Below are positions 22,426-27,126 of a DNA stretch of 27,126 bases, piece after piece (within the stretch, counting starts at the first letter, position 1; the number at the start of each line of letters is the position of its first letter). The notes beneath the pieces were generated by a model. The model did not search any database. It was not told the DNA's origin and saw only the letters and a program-made list of their open reading frames with translations. The stretch is from Chloroflexota bacterium (GTDB lineage Bacteria > Chloroflexota > Ktedonobacteria > Ktedonobacterales > Ktedonobacteraceae). The position numbers were made by a program, and so were the translations under genes. The stretch is from the NCBI GenBank assembly GCA_005879655.1, contig VBJK01000107.1, positions 1 to 27,126 on the forward strand, written 5' to 3'.

Positions 22426-23028
22426 CTACGCCGTCACTAACTCTTGCCCTATAAGATTCAGCAAATGACGGCGAAACTCCTGCTCTTGTAGCTGATACCA
22501 GTGCTGGCGAAATGCCTGATACTGCTCCTGACGTACCTGCTCCTGCTTACGCAAGAACTGTTCCAGCCCATAGCGTTCCTGTGCGGTGGGGGCCACCGAC
22601 GGATCAAGCACTGCGGAGAGCAATTCAGGGCGTATGAACGACCTGACCTTTGTCTTTGGCCCCTTCCCTTTCTGTCCCGTTATCATGGCGGGATCAGGGA
22701 TGGGATTATCCTGACTGCCTAAGCACAGACGTAATAGCGCGATCAAGACATCGCTATCGTGTAGCGCGCCCAGCTCGTTCTGGAGTTGTTCCAATTCTTT
22801 CCCCAGAGGCTTGCAGTCAGCGGGGAGAAAGTCGGCAAAGATCTCTAGCGTGTAGCGGAGCCGCTTAGCCGTGATGCGTAGATTATGCAATTCTCTGACC
22901 GCGTAGGGACTATCAATATGGTTGCTCCACTCGTACATCTCCGCTAAGCGTACCTGTACAATCTTGGCCGCATTCTGCGCCGTTGGAGCCTGCACATCCA
23001 GGTTTGTGACGGACCTTGCTTTAGCCAT
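22426..23028 (-). CDS. CHAD-domain protein
   Basis: 200 residues. CHAD (conserved histidine alpha-helical domain) proteins bind inorganic polyphosphate and localise to polyphosphate granules. Seen: VRELHNLRITAKRLRYTLEIFADF, the basic His/Arg/Lys core that contacts polyphosphate, then LEQLQNELGALHDSDVLI. The rest is helical and charged. Start: ATG 23028 with AAGGGGA upstream. It begins 14 bases after the Ppx-CHAD stop on the same strand, so the two form an operon. It is all-helical and soluble, without a catalytic motif, so it is probably a binding or targeting protein. Confidence 0.88.
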   Translation of the reverse strand: MAKARSVTNLDVQAPTAQNAAKIVQVRLAEMYEWSNHIDSPYAVRELHNLRITAKRLRYTLEIFADFLPADCKPLGKELEQLQNELGALHDSDVLIALLRLCLGSQDNPIPDPAMITGQKGKGPKTKVRSFIRPELLSAVLDPSVAPTAQERYGLEQFLRKQEQVRQEQYQAFRQHWYQLQEQEFRRHLLNLIGQELVTA

Positions 23029-23042
23029 CGCATGTATCCCCT

Positions 23043-24491
23043 TTATTTACCAATACTGGACGCTAACTGTTGCTGGAAACGCTGTTCATCAAAATCGACG
23101 AGGAAGGTCTCTAGCTCCTGCTGCTGCTGTTTGCGACACGAGGCGAGATGATCAAGTAGCCATTGTATGCCCGCCTTTTCCTCTTCTACTATCTGTTCCA
23201 TCTGCTCTTGTATGTGTTGTACCATCACATCGGTATCGCGTGCTGCTCCCAAGAGGTTAGCAGCTTGCTTTACTTGTTGGTATGTCTTCCTAAAGGGTTT
23301 TGCTTTACAAGCAGACTCATATGCATCCATCGTGGCGCGCAGACGACGCGAGGCGACACGCATTTTGTGGACCGACTCGATATCGTCATTCTGTAGTACG
23401 TCATCGATCCAATTCAGAAATTTCTTGCCTCGTTTGGGCAGTTCATTGCGCACGGATTGCTTGAACGTCTCGCGCTGTTTCTCGTTTCTTGAGACCCGCT
23501 CAGGCACAGGCGGTGCTACTCCTACCCTGGAGTCATCTGGCCTGACCTCTGGATGCTCTAGCCATTGCTCGCCATAACGCGCATAAGCGAGCAATACACC
23601 TTCACGCAGACCATAACGGCTAATGATCACCTCGTCCAGGTGTAAGTATTCCATCATGGCCTGTAGCAGCAAAGCACCGCTGGGCAAGACCTTCGCTCGC
23701 TCTTGTCCCACTCCGTAGCGCTGTGCTACCTCCTCTGAGCGTACCTTTTCTAACATGCTCAGACAGACTGCGAGATCTTTACGTGTGAAATGAGCAACCT
23801 GCTCATCTTTCTTTAACATCTGCCTGGCAATTTTCAGCAACGCTCTCGCACTAGAACCTGTCACCACGAGTTGCTGGGGCAAAGAGGGAATATAGAGTTG
23901 TCGCACATATTGACTGAGAAAATCTTGTGCTTCTTGGATATCATCCTCGACCGGAGGATCTGAGTTCAAAATCTGGTCGTGCAGCCAACCAGAGCCAATC
24001 GGAAGTGAGCTAAGCCACGCAATATGGCGTTGTTGTACGATAATTAGCTCTGTACTGCCACCACCAACATCGAGTACAGCGGCATCAGCACATAACTCTG
24101 TCCCATCATACGTTGCACCATGATAGGTCAGTGCCGCCTCGACAATACCACTGAGAATATGTACCTGTATGCCCGTTGTACGTTCAATCTCATCTACAAT
24201 TTGCTGTCTATTTTGCGCCTTGCGCAATGCCTCCGTTGCGACCGCCAGTACGACATTGATTTGCTCGTGTTCCGCTTCCCCGCGATACTTACGCAGAGTG
24301 GTGAGAAGGGCTTCCCGCTTTTCTTGACCAATCTCACCTATCACCTTCACATTCTCTCCCAAACGTACCATAGTCTGATCATCCTTGATCAGCTCTAGAG
24401 AGTCCGGTGCACAGTTAGCAATCACTAGCTCTACGCTATTACTACCAATGTCTATAGCGGCGCATTTTATCATTTGTAGTTGATGTTCCAT
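23043..24491 (-). CDS. Exopolyphosphatase/GppA-family protein fused to CHAD domain
   Basis: 482 residues. N-terminal Ppx/GppA phosphatase of the ASKHA fold: AAIDIGSNSVELVIA, VATEALRKAQN, GIVEAALTYHG and VLDVGGGSTELI, covering ATP/phosphate loops and the catalytic Glu region. From about residue 365 a CHAD domain follows (ESVHKMRVASRRLRATMDAYESA, LLGAARDTDVMVQ). The fusion should hold the exopolyphosphatase or (p)ppGpp phosphatase on polyphosphate. Start: ATG 24491 with GGAGG five bases upstream; longer in-frame versions would run through the 92-nt palindrome and are rejected. It is first in an operon with the stand-alone CHAD gene. Confidence 0.92.
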   Translation of the reverse strand: MEHQLQMIKCAAIDIGSNSVELVIANCAPDSLELIKDDQTMVRLGENVKVIGEIGQEKREALLTTLRKYRGEAEHEQINVVLAVATEALRKAQNRQQIVDEIERTTGIQVHILSGIVEAALTYHGATYDGTELCADAAVLDVGGGSTELIIVQQRHIAWLSSLPIGSGWLHDQILNSDPPVEDDIQEAQDFLSQYVRQLYIPSLPQQLVVTGSSARALLKIARQMLKKDEQVAHFTRKDLAVCLSMLEKVRSEEVAQRYGVGQERAKVLPSGALLLQAMMEYLHLDEVIISRYGLREGVLLAYARYGEQWLEHPEVRPDDSRVGVAPPVPERVSRNEKQRETFKQSVRNELPKRGKKFLNWIDDVLQNDDIESVHKMRVASRRLRATMDAYESACKAKPFRKTYQQVKQAANLLGAARDTDVMVQHIQEQMEQIVEEEKAGIQWLLDHLASCRKQQQQELETFLVDFDEQRFQQQLASSIGK

Positions 24492-24570
24492 CGTCTCCTC
24501 CATGTAATGCAATCCAAAAGATACTATGCTAGGTTCGTTGCGGGAAACGTGTTGCTCAAACATATAGAAA

Positions 24571-24579
24571 AGTATACCA
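24571..24579 (-). promoter_or_regulatory. Extended -10 promoter of the ppx-CHAD operon
   Basis: On the minus strand TGGTATACT is an extended -10 element. Initiation near 24564 gives a leader of about 73 nt. The -35 position would fall at the edge of the 92-nt palindrome (24589-24680), so extrusion or binding there could affect this promoter. Confidence 0.45.
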
Positions 24580-24588
24580 CTTTGCGAG

Positions 24589-24680
24589 AGGGTGCATAAA
24601 ATAATGATGATGTATGAGCATGAGTTGAGCGGAACTCCGCTCAACTCATGCTCATACATCATCATTATTTTATGCACCCT
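24589..24680. repeat. 92-nt palindrome (perfect 45-bp arms, 2-nt centre)
   Basis: 24589-24633 is the exact reverse complement of 24636-24680; only AC (24634-24635) separates the arms. It begins AGGGTGCATAAAATAATG and ends in the complement CACCCT. It lies between the divergent ppx-CHAD and FIST genes, encodes nothing, and has no relative elsewhere in the window that I can find. It could be a double hairpin terminator, a mobile-element remnant or an assembly artefact. Confidence 0.9.
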
Positions 24681-24866
24681 TGATAAAACTATCTATTGCC
24701 ATCCTCGACTGATTATGCGATACTAGCTGATAACCAAAGGATGGTAGATATCAACATAACTTGTCTTTCGTCTATAAGGGGGATTGCTGTCGATACGTCG
24801 GAAGAGACGGTTGTTGATTGTATCTGCCGTATACCATAGCATAGAAACATTTTTAAGGAGGTTAGC

Positions 24867-26063
24867 ATGACCATATTTAGTTTAACAGAACCAGCAGCGA
24901 AGAGTGCACTGGTTGCGAACAAGCCGTGGGATCAGGCAATCTACCAAGCATTAGCTCAGACTCACGGAGTAGATGCCGATGTCGTACTGCTGTTCTCTAG
25001 CGGTAAATATGCGGATCATTTTCAGGATATGTTACGCATTGTGCGACGCGAAACTGGTGCCTCGTCTGTGCTAGGTTGCTCTGGTGAAGGCGTTATTGGC
25101 ACAGGAACCGAGCTAGAGGAAGTGCCTGCACTCTCACTACTACGCCTCTCTCTCCCCGGCGCGACGTTACATACAGTCCGTTTTACGCAGCAGATGGTCG
25201 AGCACTGTACCAGTTCCCTGGCATGGAGTGAGCAATTGGGGATAGCGGCAGGAGAAGTCAATTCCTGGCTCATCTTCGCTGATCCGCTCCATATGGATTG
25301 CGAAGGCTTACTAGATAGTCTGACACGCGCCTACTCTGGTCTGCCTATGGTTGGTGGTCTGGCTGCTAACGACCAGGCTGAACGCTGTACGTACCTTTTC
25401 CGCAATGATGAGGTGTATAGGGATGGCGCTATTGGATTAGCCATTGGCGGCCCATATACGCTGCACCCTCTTGTTTCGCAGGCCTGTGAGCCTATCGGCG
25501 AAACATGGACCATTACCAGTGTACACAGCCATGGCCTAATCGAGTCTATTTCTAACCGGCCAGCCTATGATCTGTTGATCGAAACGTTTAAAAGTCTGCC
25601 TGCTATGATGCAACACCGAGCACAACGCAATTTGCTGGTAGGACTGGCCGCCGACGAGTACTGTCATAGTTTTGAGCGAGGCAGCTTCCTCATTCGCCCC
25701 CTGCTTGGCGTAGATCGCCGTACTGGTACTCTAGCGATTGGAGCTGTGCCACGCCTTGGGCAGACTATCCAGTTCCAGCTACGTGATGCTCATACCGCCT
25801 CCCTCGATCTACAACAGATGCTGATGAAAGCGAAGAAAGAGCTAGGAGACCGTCAACCCGTCTCGGCCATCCTGTGTACATGCAATGGTCGCGGCGAGCA
25901 TATGTTCGCTTGCTCTGACCATGATGCCCAGGCGATTGAGCGCGAGCTGGGACCACTGCCACTCGCAGGATTTTTCTGCAATGGCGAAATTGGCCCTGTG
26001 GGCAAGCGCGCCTTTTTACACGGCTTTACCGCTTGCCTCGCCCTGGTAGTCAAACAATACTAG
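24867..26063 (+). CDS. FIST-domain sensory protein
   Basis: 398 residues, FIST N plus FIST C domains. Seen: VVLLFSSGKYADHF and SSVLGCSGEGVIG in the N-terminal half, GLPMVGGLAANDQ in the middle, SHGLIESISNRPAYDLL at the start of FIST C, and the C-terminal LCTCNGRGEHMF with PLAGFFCNGEIGPVG. FIST domains are predicted to sense small ligands such as amino acids and usually occur in signal-transduction proteins. Here the pair stands alone, with no output domain, signal peptide or membrane helix. Start: ATG 24867 with an AAGGAGGT site directly upstream. The 24681-24854 gap holds a weak promoter candidate (TTGATT at 24814, TAGCAT at 24837) and nothing else clear. It converges with the next gene, stops 2 bases apart. 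Confidence 0.9.
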   Translation: MTIFSLTEPAAKSALVANKPWDQAIYQALAQTHGVDADVVLLFSSGKYADHFQDMLRIVRRETGASSVLGCSGEGVIGTGTELEEVPALSLLRLSLPGATLHTVRFTQQMVEHCTSSLAWSEQLGIAAGEVNSWLIFADPLHMDCEGLLDSLTRAYSGLPMVGGLAANDQAERCTYLFRNDEVYRDGAIGLAIGGPYTLHPLVSQACEPIGETWTITSVHSHGLIESISNRPAYDLLIETFKSLPAMMQHRAQRNLLVGLAADEYCHSFERGSFLIRPLLGVDRRTGTLAIGAVPRLGQTIQFQLRDAHTASLDLQQMLMKAKKELGDRQPVSAILCTCNGRGEHMFACSDHDAQAIERELGPLPLAGFFCNGEIGPVGKRAFLHGFTACLALVVKQY

Positions 26064-26065
26064 CT

Positions 26066-26719
26066 CTATGCTCTTAGAGAAAGATGGCTCGTCATCAGCT
26101 GACTGATCCAGGGTGCTTCATCAACCTGCAACTGAACTTTTATCAGTGAACCATTGGGCATAGTGAACGATGTAAAAAAGCGGTGGAAGCGCTCCATTGT
26201 CTCACGACACCGATAATCAGGGGCCGCATCGCCAAGGAGCAAGAACCACAAAACAGCACGCAGGAATTGTTCGTGGCCAAACACGGCCACAAATTCGTCA
26301 TGCAGACGATAAAGACGTTGTACTGTTTCCTGTACGCGACACATAAAATGAAAGAAAGATTCAGCTCCCTCACCATCATTAGAAAGGGGCTCTAGCCTTT
26401 CCCAGTAAGCATTTACTGTAGGACGACGGTCCAGTAGTGTTGTATTCTGATATTTACAAGGTGATAAGTATGTGAACTCTTGAACATCCCATTTTTCATG
26501 AGGACATTGCGGGAAACGTTGCATAGTTGGGAATGCAGTTTGTTCTGTACGAATATAGGGCGATGTGATGATGAGGTCAGGTGAACGTTTAAAAATTCGT
26601 GCAATGTCTTCTGCTGGCCTTTTACCTTTTTCCGTCAAAACCACTGTTTCGGGGCATGTGGTACGTAGCCCTGCGTTTGCCTCACTTTCGGCATGCCTGA
26701 TAAACCAGACCGTCGGCAT
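26066..26719 (-). CDS. Histidine phosphatase superfamily protein (PGM-like)
   Basis: 217 residues. The phosphate-accepting RHG motif is present as FIRHAESEAN (Arg8-His9), followed by VVLTEKGKRPAEDIA, the second Arg in TSPYIRTEQTA, and the second catalytic His in AVFGHEQFLRA. These are the four active-site residues of phosphoglycerate-mutase-like phosphatases. The substrate is unknown; size fits a broad-range phosphatase rather than the glycolytic mutase. Start: ATG 26719 with a strong AAGGAGGT about eight bases upstream; an in-frame codon 24 bases earlier lies ahead of this site. The gap 26720-26868 has no other clear signal. Confidence 0.88.
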   Translation of the reverse strand: MPTVWFIRHAESEANAGLRTTCPETVVLTEKGKRPAEDIARIFKRSPDLIITSPYIRTEQTAFPTMQRFPQCPHEKWDVQEFTYLSPCKYQNTTLLDRRPTVNAYWERLEPLSNDGEGAESFFHFMCRVQETVQRLYRLHDEFVAVFGHEQFLRAVLWFLLLGDAAPDYRCRETMERFHRFFTSFTMPNGSLIKVQLQVDEAPWISQLMTSHLSLRA

Positions 26720-26868
26720 CCTGAAAACCTCCTTACTTATCAAGGCATTATGTCATCATAGTGAGCTATAGACATTACCCTGTTAGCTTTGTAGTACGTG
26801 TATCTTCATTGTATGCAGATAGCCATGACAGGACGTGCCAGAAATCTGCCAGCGCAAGATACGCTCTG

Positions 26869-27126
26869 TTATGAGTGGAGATAGACAAGGGCAGTAGCGA
26901 TGCATTCAGCCAGGGGATGAGCAGTCCGCAGAATTAAGGTGTCAGCAGGCAGATGTGTAAAGAGTGGGATGTCGTTTTCAATGGCCATGATATCGGCACT
27001 AAGAGCGCCAGTACTGACCGTACGTTGCGTCACTCTGGAACGGCGCACGTCGCAACCAGTAGAACACAAAACAACTTTGAGCTGTGCATCAGCCGCCGCA
27101 ACCATTTCGCGGGCCTGCTTCATCAC
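26869..27126 (-). CDS. Partial unrecognised protein (C-terminal 85 or so residues)
   Basis: An open frame on the minus strand ends with TAA at 26869-26871 and runs off the window, so only the C-terminus is visible. Segments include KVVLCSTGCDVRRSRVT, TGALSADIMAIENDIPLF and ADTLILRTAHPLAECIATAL. Composition looks like a real protein with a mixed alpha/beta fold, but I do not recognise the family. A GTG at the very edge is probably internal. Confidence 0.5.
   Translation of the reverse strand: MMKQAREMVAAADAQLKVVLCSTGCDVRRSRVTQRTVSTGALSADIMAIENDIPLFTHLPADTLILRTAHPLAECIATALVYLHS

Noticed and set aside
22501..22868. Plus-strand open frames opposite the CHAD gene
   Set aside because: Antisense shadows; the minus strand has the domain and ribosome binding site.
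24492..24677. N-terminal extension of Ppx-CHAD
   Set aside because: It would translate the palindrome; the ATG at 24491 has a GGAGG site and leads directly into the Ppx fold.

Overview
The window looks like chromosomal DNA of a Chloroflexota bacterium, most likely of the Ktedonobacteria type. I infer this from gene content: a Hanks-type Ser/Thr kinase with TPR repeats beside PP2C phosphatases and zinc-ribbon/FHA proteins, a kinase fused to a WD40 propeller, a Ppx-CHAD fusion, and many short GC-rich palindromic repeats between genes. Housekeeping genes (prs, der, rpmH-rnpA-yidD-yidC-khpB, cmk) alternate with accessory modules. No rRNA, tRNA, CRISPR or phage genes were seen.

Layout: 1-3055 holds prs (PRPP synthase) and der (ribosome-assembly GTPase), separated by a leader that carries a 121-bp MITE-like repeat. 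3056-10037 is a co-directional five-gene phosphosignalling island: PP2C, Ser/Thr kinase with zinc ribbon and TPR, zinc-ribbon/PP2C, vWA, and zinc-ribbon/FHA. 10064-13032 is the classic rpmH operon, with a terminator in front and a textbook promoter. 13033-13432 is a dense repeat cluster: an element with 24-bp inverted ends, a perfect 36-bp hairpin and a 21-bp tandem repeat. It is followed by a PfkB-family sugar kinase and a membrane-anchored kinase with a seven-bladed WD40 domain (to 16753).

On the minus strand, 16774-19013 encodes an EboE-EboC pair whose reading frames overlap at ATGA. These are two members of the ebo cluster, here without eboA, B, D or F in view. A small unknown gene with a strong promoter (19491-19976), a 304-bp repeat element, cmk, an Rpn-type PD-(D/E)XK nuclease with a palindromic promoter, and a second 121-bp repeat follow. 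The right end has a polyphosphate-linked operon (Ppx-CHAD, then CHAD), a 92-nt almost perfect palindrome, a FIST sensory-domain protein, a histidine phosphatase and the end of an unrecognised gene cut by the window edge.

Most interesting: (i) the isolated eboE-eboC pair; (ii) the kinase/phosphatase/FHA island, where one phosphatase carries four DxPTxL motifs that could be phosphothreonine targets for the neighbouring FHA protein; (iii) repeat elements with different ends but the same two-hairpin core, whose stems appear to covary; (iv) the 45-bp-arm palindrome between ppx and the FIST gene.
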